Positions 8,583-17,796 of a stretch of DNA of 45,137 nucleotides are shown here, in pieces; the stretch's first letter is position 1; the number at the start of each line of letters is the position of its first letter. The notes under the pieces were generated by a model. The model was given only the letters and a program-made list of their open reading frames with translations, was not told the origin of the DNA and did not search any database. Source of the DNA: Pseudomonadales bacterium. Its GTDB lineage: Bacteria; Pseudomonadota; Gammaproteobacteria; Pseudomonadales; Azotimanducaceae. A program made the position numbers and the translations under genes. The stretch lies in the NCBI GenBank assembly GCA_028283025.1, contig JAPYNO010000099.1:1-45137 (forward strand). Direction: 5' to 3'.

Positions 8583-9755
8583 ATGATTGAACGCGCGTAT
8601 CACCTTGCTCACCTTCGCACTCAACTCGCGGAGTACCCTGTCGCCGCTATTCTAGGCGCAAGGCAGGTGGGCAAGACAACGCTCGCTTTGCAGCTCAAAG
8701 ACTCGTGGCAGACTCCGGTTCACCTGTTCGACCTGGAGCGCCGGAGTGATTTGGCTAGGCTCGCTGATGCGGAGCTCGCCCTCGAACCTCTGACAGGTCT
8801 CGTGGTTTTTGACGAGATTCAACGCATGCCAAACCTTTTTCCGCTGCTTCGAGTGCTCGCGGATAGGCGACCGCTGCTAGCAAGATTCCTAGTGCTTGGC
8901 AGCGCTTCTCCTGAGCTATTACGGCAAGGGAACGAGACGCTTGCTGGCCGACTGGCGACGCATGTCTTGGACGGCCTTTCCCTTCGAGAGGTGGGCTTCT
9001 CGAAGCAACAGAGACTTTGGCTGCGCGGAGGCTTTCCGCGCTCTTATCTGGCCGCGAGCAATGGTGCGAGTTGGGATTGGCGGGAGCACTTTATTGATAC
9101 CTTTCTTGAAAGGGATTTGCCGCAACTTGGCGTTCGTGTCGGGGCGAGCACAATGCGCCGCTTCTTCACTATGCTCGCCCATTATCACGGGCAAGTGTGG
9201 AATGCGGCGCAGTTCGCACGTAATTTCGGCGTCAGCAATGCAAGTGTTCGCCACTATCTCGATATTCTGACCTCTGCGTTGGTGGTGAGGCAGCTACAAC
9301 CTTGGCACGAGAATCTGAAGAAGCGTCAGGTTAAGTCACCAAAGATATACCTCGCGGATTCAGGTCTGCTGCATGCGCTACTCGGCATCACTGAGATGCG
9401 CGAGCTTGAAGCGCACCCACAGCTTGGCGCGTCTTGGGAAGGCTTCGCAATGTCCCAAGTCATTGCAAGGCTCGGCGTGCGGCCGCACGAATGCTATTTT
9501 TGGGCGACGCATACGGGCGCCGAACTCGATTTGCTTGTGGTGAGAGGCTTGAAGCGCCAAGGCTTTGAGTTCAAGCGCACGTCCGCGCCTGCCATCACCA
9601 AATCCATGCGTATTGCCGCGCAAGATCTCGGGCTTGCGCGTCTGTTCGTTGTCCATGCTGGACGGCATTCTTTTGATCTTTCACGAGAGATACGGGCGGT
9701 TGCGTTGAGTGACTTGATGGCTGAAATAGCGCCCTGGTCGCTAGCGACTCGATAG
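8583..9755 (+). CDS. AAA-type ATPase with DUF4143 C-terminal domain
   Basis: A 390-residue protein with a Walker A motif (GARQVGKTT, about residues 25-33), a Walker B/DEIQ motif (LVVFDEIQRMP) and a sensor-like LGSASPELL, followed by a DUF4143 C-terminal half containing a winged-helix-like stretch (AQFARNFGVSNASVRHYL) and a late segment ending in ELDLLVVRGLKRQGFEFKRT that resembles a PD-(D/E)xK core. Such proteins are scattered, often horizontally moved, and of poorly defined role; some have been linked to toxin-antitoxin or nucleic-acid functions. No Shine-Dalgarno sequence precedes the ATG. It stands alone between the minus-strand sulfatase operon and yajC. Confidence 0.9.
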   Translation: MIERAYHLAHLRTQLAEYPVAAILGARQVGKTTLALQLKDSWQTPVHLFDLERRSDLARLADAELALEPLTGLVVFDEIQRMPNLFPLLRVLADRRPLLARFLVLGSASPELLRQGNETLAGRLATHVLDGLSLREVGFSKQQRLWLRGGFPRSYLAASNGASWDWREHFIDTFLERDLPQLGVRVGASTMRRFFTMLAHYHGQVWNAAQFARNFGVSNASVRHYLDILTSALVVRQLQPWHENLKKRQVKSPKIYLADSGLLHALLGITEMRELEAHPQLGASWEGFAMSQVIARLGVRPHECYFWATHTGAELDLLVVRGLKRQGFEFKRTSAPAITKSMRIAAQDLGLARLFVVHAGRHSFDLSREIRAVALSDLMAEIAPWSLATR

Positions 9756-9824
9756 CGGCGTTCCCGAATCTCGCTTGTGGTACATTGCTGCGCTGTCAAC
9801 AAATCCGCTTTAGGAACCCCACCC

Positions 9825-10190
9825 ATGCCCACACCGAGTGCTCATCAATTCACTGAATCTGCGCCCTTTGAAATCTTCATGGCGCAGGCGGCGCCAGCAG
9901 CGGGCAATCCGCTTTTTACGTTCGGCTTTCTCGCGCTCATGATTTTGGTGTTCTACTTCTTGCTCATTCGTCCGCAGTCGAAGCGTCGCAAGGAACATGC
10001 GGCCTTGGTGTCTTCTCTCTCGATTGGCGACGAGGTTGTCACCATGGGCGGACTGCTCGGCAAGATCACCAAGGTCGAGGACGACTATGTGCGTCTGCAG
10101 GTCGCCAAAAGTGTCGAGTTTCGCGTGCAAAAGCATGCCGTGAACGCGACCCTGCCAAAAGACACAATCAAGTCGCTCGACCAGAGCTAG
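9825..10190 (+). CDS. yajC: Preprotein translocase subunit YajC
   Basis: A small inner-membrane protein with one hydrophobic segment (PLFTFGFLALMILVFYFLLI) followed by the family hallmark RPQSKRRKEH and a C-terminal domain (IGDEVVTMGGLLGKI). YajC associates with SecDF at the Sec translocon. I chose ATG 9825 because AGGAA at 9812-9816 precedes it; the frame opens earlier at 9777, and ATG 9879 (MAQAAPAAG) is an alternative that gives a more usual N-terminus. It is followed 21 bases later by secD. The gene normally upstream, tgt, is absent here. Confidence 0.95.
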   Translation: MPTPSAHQFTESAPFEIFMAQAAPAAGNPLFTFGFLALMILVFYFLLIRPQSKRRKEHAALVSSLSIGDEVVTMGGLLGKITKVEDDYVRLQVAKSVEFRVQKHAVNATLPKDTIKSLDQS

Positions 10191-10211
10191 CGCGACTTCC
10201 TGCGTCCTTTC

Positions 10212-12125
10212 ATGGCGCTCGGTAGCCTCATCGGAGACCGCCTGATCCGCATGGGTCGGGATGCCGACCCGAGTGCGCCGGAGGATTTCCGGCTGCGCTT
10301 CGCGATACTCGTGCTTGCCTTGGTGCTTGGTGTGATCTACGCCGCGCCCAATCTGTTTACGCCGGACTATGCCTTGCAATTGCGCTCGGTGGTGTCCGAC
10401 GGGCGTTTGTCGCCGCAGCTTGAAGGTCGAGTCACTGAGGCGCTCACAAGTCGCGGCATCGCTATCAAGTCGAGCGAATATGTCCCTGACCGGCTGCTTG
10501 TGCGCTTTGCTTCGGGCGACGAGCAGCTGCGCGCCAAGTCAATCTTGGAAGCCTGGCTGAATCGCGACGAAACCCGCTATGTGGTCGCGCTCAATCTTGC
10601 ATCGACCACGCCCGCTTGGCTCGAGCGGCTCGGCGGCAAGCCCATGTCGCTTGGGCTTGACCTTTCTGGCGGCATTCACTTTTTGTTGGAAGTCGATCTT
10701 GACAGCGCGGTGCGCGACAGGCTCGAAGCCGATGCCGAGAACTTCCGACGTGTGCTGCGCGACAACCGCCTGCGCTATCAAGCTGCTGAAGAATGGCTCG
10801 TTGAAGACAGCTTGCAGGTCGCATTCATGGACGCGGCGACACGCGATGCTGCCGAAGACGCGCTTGCTGACACAGCGGCAGAATATGAGGTGCAAGCGGC
10901 GACCGTGCGTGGGCTTGCGGGCCTCGAATTGCGGCTGCGCACCGAAGAACTCGATGAGATTCGAGACTATGCCATGTCGCAAAACTTGGCGAGCCTTCGT
11001 AATCGCGTCAACGAACTTGGCGTCTCCGAGCCGTTGGTGCAGGCGGCGGGCCGATCGCGCATCATTGTTGACCTGCCGGGCGTACAGGACTCAGCAGATG
11101 CTAAGCGCATCCTCAACAAGTTCGCCAATCTTGAGTTCAGGTTGGTGGCGGGTCCTGATGTGAGTGCGGCGCGCACCGAGCGCTACGAGTACGAAGGGCG
11201 CGAGGTTGTGCTTGAGCGTAGCAACATTGTGACTGGCGACCGGGTCACTAACGCCGTGCAGAACTTCGACCCTGAAACAAGCGCACCGCAGGTGTCGATC
11301 GATCTTGATGGCGTCGGCGGCGAGCTCATGAATCAAGCGACACGCAGCAATGTTGGCAATCAAATGGGGATCATCTTCATCGAGCGCGAGCCAAAGGCGA
11401 CGCGGCGCATGGTGGATGGCGAAGAAGAAGTCAGCTTTGAGACCGTTGAGAAGCGGCGTGTGATTAATGTCGCCACCATTCAGTCGGCCCTCGGCTATCG
11501 CTTTCGCATCACTGGGCTCGGCCTTGGAGAAGCGCGCGACCTTGCGCTGCTGCTTCGCGCCGGGGCGCTCGCTGTGCCCATGTACATCGTCGAAGAGCGC
11601 ACGGTCGGTGCGAGCCTTGGACAGGAGAACATCGAACGCGGCGCGCTGTCGATGATGATTGGCATGGCGCTGGTAGTGGTCTTCATGCTCGCCTTCTACA
11701 AGGTGTTCGGGGTCGCTGCGGTCATTGCGCTTGCTCTTAATCTCACGCTCTTGACCGCCATCATGTCGGTGCTTGGTGCAACACTGACGCTGCCTGGCAT
11801 TGCAGGCGTAGTGCTGACGGTGGGCATGGCTGTGGACGCCAACGTGCTCATCTTCTCTCGCATCAAGGAGGAGCTCGCTCGCAGTCCGCCGCAGCTCGCT
11901 ATCCGCGCTGGCTTTGAGCGCGCGCTCTTGACCATTCTCGATGCCAATGTGACTACTTTCTTTGTTGCGATTATTCTCCTGACCATCGGTAGCGGGCCGG
12001 TGAAGGGCTTTGCCGTGACGCTGTCAATCGGCATCTTGACGTCTGTTTTTACTGCTGTGGTGGGCACCCGATCGCTCATCCATCTCGTCTATGGACGCCG
12101 CACCGTGCGCCGTTTGGCGATTTAG
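10212..12125 (+). CDS. secD: Protein translocase subunit SecD
   Basis: A 637-residue inner-membrane protein. It has a first transmembrane helix at about residues 29-45, then the SecD signature GLDLSGGIHFLLEVD, a large periplasmic P1 region, and a C-terminal block of five helices that includes GMAVDANVLIFSRIKEE. It works with SecF and YajC, using the proton-motive force to help release exported proteins. The N-terminus is about 25 residues longer before the first helix than in E. coli, so an internal start is possible. SecF begins two bases after its stop. Confidence 0.97.
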   Translation: MALGSLIGDRLIRMGRDADPSAPEDFRLRFAILVLALVLGVIYAAPNLFTPDYALQLRSVVSDGRLSPQLEGRVTEALTSRGIAIKSSEYVPDRLLVRFASGDEQLRAKSILEAWLNRDETRYVVALNLASTTPAWLERLGGKPMSLGLDLSGGIHFLLEVDLDSAVRDRLEADAENFRRVLRDNRLRYQAAEEWLVEDSLQVAFMDAATRDAAEDALADTAAEYEVQAATVRGLAGLELRLRTEELDEIRDYAMSQNLASLRNRVNELGVSEPLVQAAGRSRIIVDLPGVQDSADAKRILNKFANLEFRLVAGPDVSAARTERYEYEGREVVLERSNIVTGDRVTNAVQNFDPETSAPQVSIDLDGVGGELMNQATRSNVGNQMGIIFIEREPKATRRMVDGEEEVSFETVEKRRVINVATIQSALGYRFRITGLGLGEARDLALLLRAGALAVPMYIVEERTVGASLGQENIERGALSMMIGMALVVVFMLAFYKVFGVAAVIALALNLTLLTAIMSVLGATLTLPGIAGVVLTVGMAVDANVLIFSRIKEELARSPPQLAIRAGFERALLTILDANVTTFFVAIILLTIGSGPVKGFAVTLSIGILTSVFTAVVGTRSLIHLVYGRRTVRRLAI

Positions 12126-12127
12126 AG

Positions 12128-13033
12128 ATGCGTATTCCTGAAATCGACTTCATGGCGCATCGCCGCTTGGCAATGGGCATCTCCATTGCGCTTGTGCTTT
12201 TGAGTCTTGTCGCGCTCGCAGTGCGCGGCATCTCTTTCGGACTTGACTTCACCGGCGGCGTACTCGTCGAGATTGGGTTCGATCAGGACATGGAACCCGA
12301 AGGCGTGCGCGTCTTGCTTGAGCAGTCGGGCTATGAGGACTCGGTGGTGCAGAACTTTGGCGACGCCTCGACGCTCCTTGTGCGCATGCCAACTCAGGAA
12401 GGCCGCGATCAAGCAAGCCTTGGCAACGAGTTGCTTGCGCTTGTCAAAGCTGAGCACGGCAGCGCCGACCTTCGGCGTATTGACTTCATTGGGCCGGTCG
12501 TCGGCGAGGAGCTTCGCGAGCAGGGCGGCCTTGCGGTGCTTGTTGCGCTCGCCGTGGTCATGCTCTACATCATGTTCAGGTTCACGGGCAAATTCTCGGT
12601 CGGCGCGGTGATCGCGCTTGTCCATGATATTGCGATCGCTGTGGGCGCCTTTGCGATCTTTGGCTGGTCATTTGACCTCTCCGTACTTGCGGCCATGCTC
12701 GCAGTGATCGGCTATTCGCTCAACGATACCATCGTCGTTTCGGATCGCATCAGGGAGAACTTTCGCCTGCTGCGGCGAAGTTCGCCCATCGAAGTGATCA
12801 ATACCTCGCTCAACCAAACGCTCGGGCGCACCCTGGTGACGTCCTTAACGACCTTGCTGGTACTTGTTTCATTGCTGCTCGTCGGCGGCGAGCAATTGCG
12901 TGGCTTCGCAGCGGCGCTCACCATTGGCGTTGTCGTCGGCAGCTATTCGTCCATCTACGTCGCTGCCACGACGCTGCTGCTCTTGAAGGTTAATCGCTCT
13001 AGCTTGGTGGTTGCTGAGCAGAAGGCCGAATAA
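12128..13033 (+). CDS. secF: Protein translocase subunit SecF
   Basis: A 301-residue six-helix membrane protein, the usual SecF length. It opens with the first helix around residues 17-34, followed by the signature SFGLDFTGGVLVEIGF, and later has GYSLNDTIVVSDRIRENFR, the conserved helix-4/5 region. It starts two bases after secD and is coupled to it. It ends 15 bases from the stop of the convergent suhB gene. Confidence 0.97.
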   Translation: MRIPEIDFMAHRRLAMGISIALVLLSLVALAVRGISFGLDFTGGVLVEIGFDQDMEPEGVRVLLEQSGYEDSVVQNFGDASTLLVRMPTQEGRDQASLGNELLALVKAEHGSADLRRIDFIGPVVGEELREQGGLAVLVALAVVMLYIMFRFTGKFSVGAVIALVHDIAIAVGAFAIFGWSFDLSVLAAMLAVIGYSLNDTIVVSDRIRENFRLLRRSSPIEVINTSLNQTLGRTLVTSLTTLLVLVSLLLVGGEQLRGFAAALTIGVVVGSYSSIYVAATTLLLLKVNRSSLVVAEQKAE

Positions 13034-13048
13034 AGTCCGAAATGAAGA

Positions 13049-13861
13049 TTAGCCTTCGCGCAAGGCATCCGAGAGATTCGGCCGCACGCATTGCAGCATG
13101 GGCTTCAAAAGGTTGGGGTTGCTCGCGATCACATTGCCTGTCTCGAAAAAGCGCTCGCCGCCAGCGATGTCGGCCACCATGCCGCCAGCCTCTCGAACCA
13201 TGACTACGCCCGCAGCAATATCAAACGGCTTGAGACCCAATTGCCAGTAGCCATCGATGCGTCCGGCGGCGACATAGGCGAGGTCAAGTGCTGCGGAGCC
13301 GCTACGACGTTCGCTGCGCGAATTCGTGCCGAGGCTTGCGTGAATCTTGAGGTAGCTCGGCCAATGGTGGCGAATGCCTGGATGTGGTGAACCGGTTGAT
13401 AGCACCGACTGCTCGAGGCGCTCGGTCGATGATGTGCGCAGGCGTCGATTGTTGAGATACACGCCGTGGCCTCGACTGGCGTGAAATTCCTCGCCGCGAA
13501 CCGGGTCGATGATGGCGCCGTGTGCAGGCACCCCGCGATGTAGCACGCCTACCGAGACGCAAAAGTGCGGAAGGCCAGCCAAGTAGTTGGCCGTGCCGTC
13601 GAGTGGGTCGATGTACCAGACGTAGTCGCTCGCAGCCCTGTCGCCGCCGAATTCCTCGCCAATCACCGCATGATCCGGATAGGCTTCTTTGAGCGCTTCG
13701 CTGATCGCTTGTTCAGCGCGCCTGTCCACTTCGGAGACTTCCTCGTAGCCATGCTTGTGTTCGACCTTAATTTGATGGCGGCGTTCGATATAGGTCAGGA
13801 GCACGCGCGCGCCCAAGCGCGCAGCGCGCAAGGCGATATTGGCCATGGGCTGCAGCGACAT
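13049..13861 (-). CDS. suhB: Inositol-1-monophosphatase family protein SuhB
   Basis: A 270-residue Mg-dependent phosphatase. The N-terminus MSLQPMANIALRAARLG aligns with E. coli SuhB, supporting the start at 13861. Metal and active-site motifs are present: EVSEVDRRAEQAI, VIGEEFG, DPLDGTANYL and a C-terminal PFDIAAGVVMVREAGG, where the usual Trp before the Asp is replaced by Phe. SuhB hydrolyses inositol monophosphate and in enterobacteria also takes part in rRNA antitermination complexes. Adjacency to secF on the opposite strand is the normal gammaproteobacterial layout. The usual divergent neighbour trmJ is missing; a CoA transferase follows instead. Confidence 0.95.
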   Translation of the reverse strand: MSLQPMANIALRAARLGARVLLTYIERRHQIKVEHKHGYEEVSEVDRRAEQAISEALKEAYPDHAVIGEEFGGDRAASDYVWYIDPLDGTANYLAGLPHFCVSVGVLHRGVPAHGAIIDPVRGEEFHASRGHGVYLNNRRLRTSSTERLEQSVLSTGSPHPGIRHHWPSYLKIHASLGTNSRSERRSGSAALDLAYVAAGRIDGYWQLGLKPFDIAAGVVMVREAGGMVADIAGGERFFETGNVIASNPNLLKPMLQCVRPNLSDALREG

Positions 13862-14056
13862 GCCGACATCCGAATGTGCAAACGCACATGCTACATGGCT
13901 TTGCGCGCGCCGCCTATTGCGTGGCGGAGCATGTCCGCGTCAAGGCGCTCATCGTCCCGCCGCCTGCGCATCTGGCTCTATCATCTGCTTCATGTGCTGT
14001 GCTTGCGCTATCACTGTCCCTATGTTAACTTCTGAGTCATTCTTGCAGGAGTATGC

Positions 14057-15289
14057 GTGCCAGCCATGAAAGTGATGCAGGGGGTGAAGGTTTTAGAGGT
14101 CGCGCAGTACACGTTCGTGCCTGTGGCCTCGGCGATCCTTGCGGAATGGGGGGCGGATGTCATCAAGGTCGAGAACCCGGGCGTGGGAGATACCCAGCGA
14201 GGCTTTATCAACCTCAGTGGTCGGGCACTTGATGCCAATCGGCACATACTGATGGAGCATGCCAATCGGGGTAAGCGTAGTATTGGCATTGACCTCAGGA
14301 GCGAAGAGGGTCAACAGATACTCTATAAGCTGGCCGCCGACTGTGACATTTTCCTGACCAATTATCTGCCTGCGGCGCGCAGGAATTTCAAGATAGACTT
14401 TGAGGATCTGCGAGCACATAACTCCAATATCATCTATGTCCGAGGCAGTTCCTTCGGTGATAAGGGTGAGCAGAGGGAAATGGGCGGTTTCGATTCCACG
14501 GCCTTCTGGGCGCGGGGAGGTTCGGCAGCCACCGTCACACCTCCTGATCTGGCCGGGCCGCTAGGCCAGCCAGGTGGTGCTTACGGCGATTCCATTGGCG
14601 GCATGAATATAGCCGGCGGCATGGCGGCTGCCTTATTCCATCGCGAGCGCACCGGAGAGGGGGTTGAGGTCGATGTGTCCCTACTTGGCTCTGGTGCTTG
14701 GGCAACGGCGCTGACCGTCAGTCTGTCGATGGAATTTGGTGAGATGGTGCATCGGGCGCAAATGCCCGGGGAGCCGTTGCCGGGCAATCCATTGATCGGT
14801 TCTTGGCGCACCGCCGACGGCCAGTTCCTGACGATCAATATTCTGACGCCGGATCGACACCTACACAGTTTGTACGAGGAGCTTGGGCTGCAGGATATGC
14901 GCGAAGATGCCCGGTTCAACAATTCCGCGGGTGTCTTCAAGAACCATACGCAAGTGTATAACCGGGTTGCGGCGGCGATTGCGGGGCAGGATTTGGCGTA
15001 TTGGAGCGCAAAGCTCAAGCATGTGGGTTGGCAGTGGGCCGTCTATAACGATGGATTTAGTATCGCGAATGACGAGCAGGTGCTGGCCAATGATGTGATT
15101 TGCGAGGTGGATGCGATAGACGGTGGCAAGCCCATCAGGTTAGTGGCAAGCCCGGTTCAGTTTAATCGCGAAGCCGCCGAGGTGAGCCGAGCGCCACAGG
15201 CGTTTGAGCACACGGAGTTGATTATGATGGAGCTTGGCTATGAGTGGGATGCGATCGAGGCATTCAAAGAGAGCGGTGTGATAGGCTAG
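14057..15289 (+). CDS. Class III CoA transferase (CaiB/BaiF family)
   Basis: A 410-residue protein of the formyl-CoA transferase/CaiB family. Recognisable blocks are the N-terminal GVKVLEVAQYTFVPVASAILAEWGADVIKVE, the RGKRSIGIDLRS segment, and YGDSIGGMNIAGG, whose Asp (residue 178) aligns with the catalytic Asp of formyl-CoA transferase, followed by HRERTGEGVEVDVSLL. It would move CoA between carboxylic acids. Start GTG 14057 is chosen because AGGAG lies at 14047-14051; ATG 14066 is the next in-frame start. It is the first gene of the catabolic region, separated from suhB by a 195-base gap in which I see no convincing gene. Confidence 0.93.
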   Translation: MPAMKVMQGVKVLEVAQYTFVPVASAILAEWGADVIKVENPGVGDTQRGFINLSGRALDANRHILMEHANRGKRSIGIDLRSEEGQQILYKLAADCDIFLTNYLPAARRNFKIDFEDLRAHNSNIIYVRGSSFGDKGEQREMGGFDSTAFWARGGSAATVTPPDLAGPLGQPGGAYGDSIGGMNIAGGMAAALFHRERTGEGVEVDVSLLGSGAWATALTVSLSMEFGEMVHRAQMPGEPLPGNPLIGSWRTADGQFLTINILTPDRHLHSLYEELGLQDMREDARFNNSAGVFKNHTQVYNRVAAAIAGQDLAYWSAKLKHVGWQWAVYNDGFSIANDEQVLANDVICEVDAIDGGKPIRLVASPVQFNREAAEVSRAPQAFEHTELIMMELGYEWDAIEAFKESGVIG

Positions 15290-15310
15290 GGTTTCGTTGA
15301 AGGATTCAAT

Positions 15311-16279
15311 ATGACGCTGCAATCAGCACTTGTCACCGTTCTGGCCGCATTTCTGGCCGCATTTGTCGCTTACAAGCTATTAGCCTATTGGTGGGGGTGG
15401 TTTGGTCGGAGAATGGCCGAACCCCCGCCGCCACCTCTATTGGAGGGTGTGAAAATCATCCGTGATATCGAATTCACTCGAACACCCGACGGCCCGCTGC
15501 TGCTCGATATTTACAGGCCCGCCGACGCATCTACATCAGTGCCGCTGCCAGTCGTCATTTATGTGTTTGGGGGTGGCTGGACGATGGGAAACAGGCATCA
15601 GTTGCAAGGATTGAGGGGGCAGGATTATGTGCGGCATGGCTATGCTGTCGTCAGCATTGAATACCGGCATAGTCAAGTCTCTACCTTTCCGGCGCAAATC
15701 CATGACTGTAAGGCGGCGGTACGATGGATTCGCCGGAACGCCGCTGAATATGGCCTAGATGGATCTCGAATTGCCGCGCTAGGTGGTTCAGCTGGCGGCC
15801 ACCTGTCGGCATTGCTCGGCACCAGCGGTGCTGTTGCTGATATTGAGGGTGATTTGCCTCCACAAGGCGACGACTATGCTGGGCCAATACAGGCGGTGGT
15901 TGATCTTTTTGGGCCGACAGACTTAAGTATGATTTCTGAGCAGACTCATCGCTTGGGCGTCCGCCACGAGGCGAAGGATTCCGTTGTGTCGAAGTTCCTC
16001 GGGGGGCCGCCGTCGCTCAATCTAGAGCAGGTGAAAGCCGCTAATCCAATGACGTATATTCGCCCCGGCATGCCTCCTTTTCTTATCGTTCATGGCAGTG
16101 CTGACTGGGTTGTGCCGGTTGAGCAGAGCGAGATGTTGCATCAGGCCTTGCTTGAGCAGGGCAATGAAAGCGAACTTCACATTTTAGAAGGGGCAGGACA
16201 CTGGTCGGTAAAGTCCTTCGCTCACGACGAGGTTTTCAACAAGATCCTAGGATTTCTCGATAGACATCTGAAGTCTTGA
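15311..16279 (+). CDS. Alpha/beta hydrolase (esterase/lipase, BD-FAE or HSL-like), membrane-anchored
   Basis: A 322-residue protein beginning with a hydrophobic helix (about residues 5-30) that probably anchors it to the inner membrane. The catalytic triad is visible: Ser160 in LGGSAGGH, Asp265 in HGSADWVVP and His297 in GAGHWS. The oxyanion-hole motif, normally HGGGW, reads FGGGW here (86-90), a substitution worth noting. It resembles carboxylesterases that cleave small acyl esters. It lies 21 bases after the CoA transferase and is likely cotranscribed with it. Confidence 0.9.
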   Translation: MTLQSALVTVLAAFLAAFVAYKLLAYWWGWFGRRMAEPPPPPLLEGVKIIRDIEFTRTPDGPLLLDIYRPADASTSVPLPVVIYVFGGGWTMGNRHQLQGLRGQDYVRHGYAVVSIEYRHSQVSTFPAQIHDCKAAVRWIRRNAAEYGLDGSRIAALGGSAGGHLSALLGTSGAVADIEGDLPPQGDDYAGPIQAVVDLFGPTDLSMISEQTHRLGVRHEAKDSVVSKFLGGPPSLNLEQVKAANPMTYIRPGMPPFLIVHGSADWVVPVEQSEMLHQALLEQGNESELHILEGAGHWSVKSFAHDEVFNKILGFLDRHLKS

Positions 16280-16360
16280 GTCCGCGTCGCTTTATTGTCC
16301 GAGGTTGTCCGCTTCCCTCATCGAAAATAGACGCCAGTGTTTGCATCAGGCAAATAGTTA

Positions 16361-16389
16361 TGGACAGTGTCGTCACTTTAATAAATAAT
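16361..16389 (+). promoter_or_regulatory. Candidate sigma-70-type promoter for the amidohydrolase gene
   Basis: TGGACA (16361-16366) and AATAAT (16384-16389) are separated by exactly 17 bases; each differs from consensus at one position. The -10 box is about 35 bases before ATG 16424, inside an unusually A+T-rich gap of 144 bases. This is a pattern match only. Confidence 0.4.
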
Positions 16390-16423
16390 ACATCGTCAAT
16401 TAAATGCGCGGAGAAATGATGCC

Positions 16424-17680
16424 ATGTCAGTAGCCAAGCTCCACAAGGCGGTAGGCCGACCAAGTGATTATAGCGGCCCCATTTTTGATGCCGACACGCA
16501 CATTCACGAACGGGACTTTCATTTCTTCAAGCAGTATCTACCAGAGAAGTATCACGAAGACTGGCTGATTCACCATGCTCATGGCGAATACGGCTACGGT
16601 GTGTATGTTGGAAAGACGCCGGTCATGGCCAATATGAATGAGATCAACGAAGACGGGAGTATCCCGCCTCCGGGAAAATTAAAAGAGTGGTTGGCGGCAT
16701 TGGCGAGCGGTGAAGAGATCAAAGAACGCTTTATGCCGACTGCGGATTTTTACCATCGCAAGGAACGCATGGATAAGCTAGACGAGTGGAACGTCGACGG
16801 CTCCTTGCTGTTCATCGGCAACATGGTCGGCACCATCGGCCCCTTGGATCAGATTGTCCAAGAGAAGGGGTGTGAGGGTGCGAATGCGGTATTGCATGCC
16901 TACAACCAGTACATGCTCGATGAATGGAGCTTCAATGCCGATGATCGCATTTATCCGACACCGATGATCGCATTATGGGACTTGGATTGGGCCATCAAGG
17001 AAGCCAAGTGGGCAATTGAAGAACATGGCGCCCGCATTATTGTCATGCCCATGGGGCCTGCCCACGATAAAGCGGCGGCGGATCCTGCCTACGACGAATT
17101 TTGGAAGATCTTGAACGACAACAACGTTGTTCTCTCGTACCATGTTTCGGAAGCCTGCTTTATGCACCCGGTTATTCGTGCGTTTGGAGAGCAGCCTCTA
17201 CAGTCCCGTCGCAGTGGTCAAACCGCCTGGCAGTGGATGTTTACCTACAGCGAAATTCCGGTGATGATGACGATGGCCTCGTTCATTTATCTGAATTTCT
17301 TTGAACGCTTTCCCAACATAAGAATGGTCAGTGTTGAAAATGGCTGTGAATGGATGCCACGATTTCTGCACAAAATGGATAAGATGCGCGGGATGGCTCG
17401 TAGTGGGTATTGGCCTTGTGGTCAGATGAAAGAACGCCCAAGCGAGGTATTCAAACGGCATTGTTTTGTTGTCGCTTATCCTGAAGACAATATCAAGAGA
17501 GTGGTCGACGAAATTGGAACTGCCGATCCAATTCTGATGGGTTCGGACTACCCTCACGCAGAAGGTTCACCCACGCCCGCTGAATTTGTCCAACAGGGCT
17601 GTGCTGGCCTCACGCAGGCACAGTTAGAAGCAATCATGCATACCAATGGCCGTCGTATGTTGCCGAAGCTGACTGCCTAG
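16424..17680 (+). CDS. Amidohydrolase family 2 (ACMSD-like metal-dependent hydrolase or decarboxylase)
   Basis: A 418-residue TIM-barrel protein of the amidohydrolase-2 family. Metal-binding features are the N-terminal DADTHIHE (H26-x-H28), a central His in VVLSYHVSEA and the C-terminal Asp in LMGSDYPHAEG. Characterised relatives include aminocarboxymuconate-semialdehyde, gamma-resorcylate and 5-carboxyvanillate decarboxylases, and hydrolases of cyclic ring-cleavage products, so decarboxylation or C-C hydrolysis is possible. GGAGA at 16409-16413 supports ATG 16424. It is the last plus-strand gene before a convergent minus-strand pair. Confidence 0.92.
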   Translation: MSVAKLHKAVGRPSDYSGPIFDADTHIHERDFHFFKQYLPEKYHEDWLIHHAHGEYGYGVYVGKTPVMANMNEINEDGSIPPPGKLKEWLAALASGEEIKERFMPTADFYHRKERMDKLDEWNVDGSLLFIGNMVGTIGPLDQIVQEKGCEGANAVLHAYNQYMLDEWSFNADDRIYPTPMIALWDLDWAIKEAKWAIEEHGARIIVMPMGPAHDKAAADPAYDEFWKILNDNNVVLSYHVSEACFMHPVIRAFGEQPLQSRRSGQTAWQWMFTYSEIPVMMTMASFIYLNFFERFPNIRMVSVENGCEWMPRFLHKMDKMRGMARSGYWPCGQMKERPSEVFKRHCFVVAYPEDNIKRVVDEIGTADPILMGSDYPHAEGSPTPAEFVQQGCAGLTQAQLEAIMHTNGRRMLPKLTA

Positions 17681-17796
17681 TCATGGATTTATGCAAACGG
17701 GAAGGTCAACTGCAGGCGGTGGATCGGCATCACCGTCACCGACGATCAAACCGGCAAGTGCGGAAAGAACGGCAAGTCAAAAACTGGTAGATGCCG

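Noticed and set aside
13565..14035. Plus-strand open frame across the suhB start and the gap before the CoA transferase
   Set aside because: Most of it is antisense to suhB, and the remainder is Arg/Ser-rich with no known domain.
17681..17796. Gap between the amidohydrolase and the SRPBCC gene containing a repeated CGGCAAGT and a readable frame (GITVTDDQTGKCGKNG)
   Set aside because: Too short to be a gene and without a start; it might be a decayed remnant, but I cannot support that. A 5-base stem in it is too weak to call a terminator.
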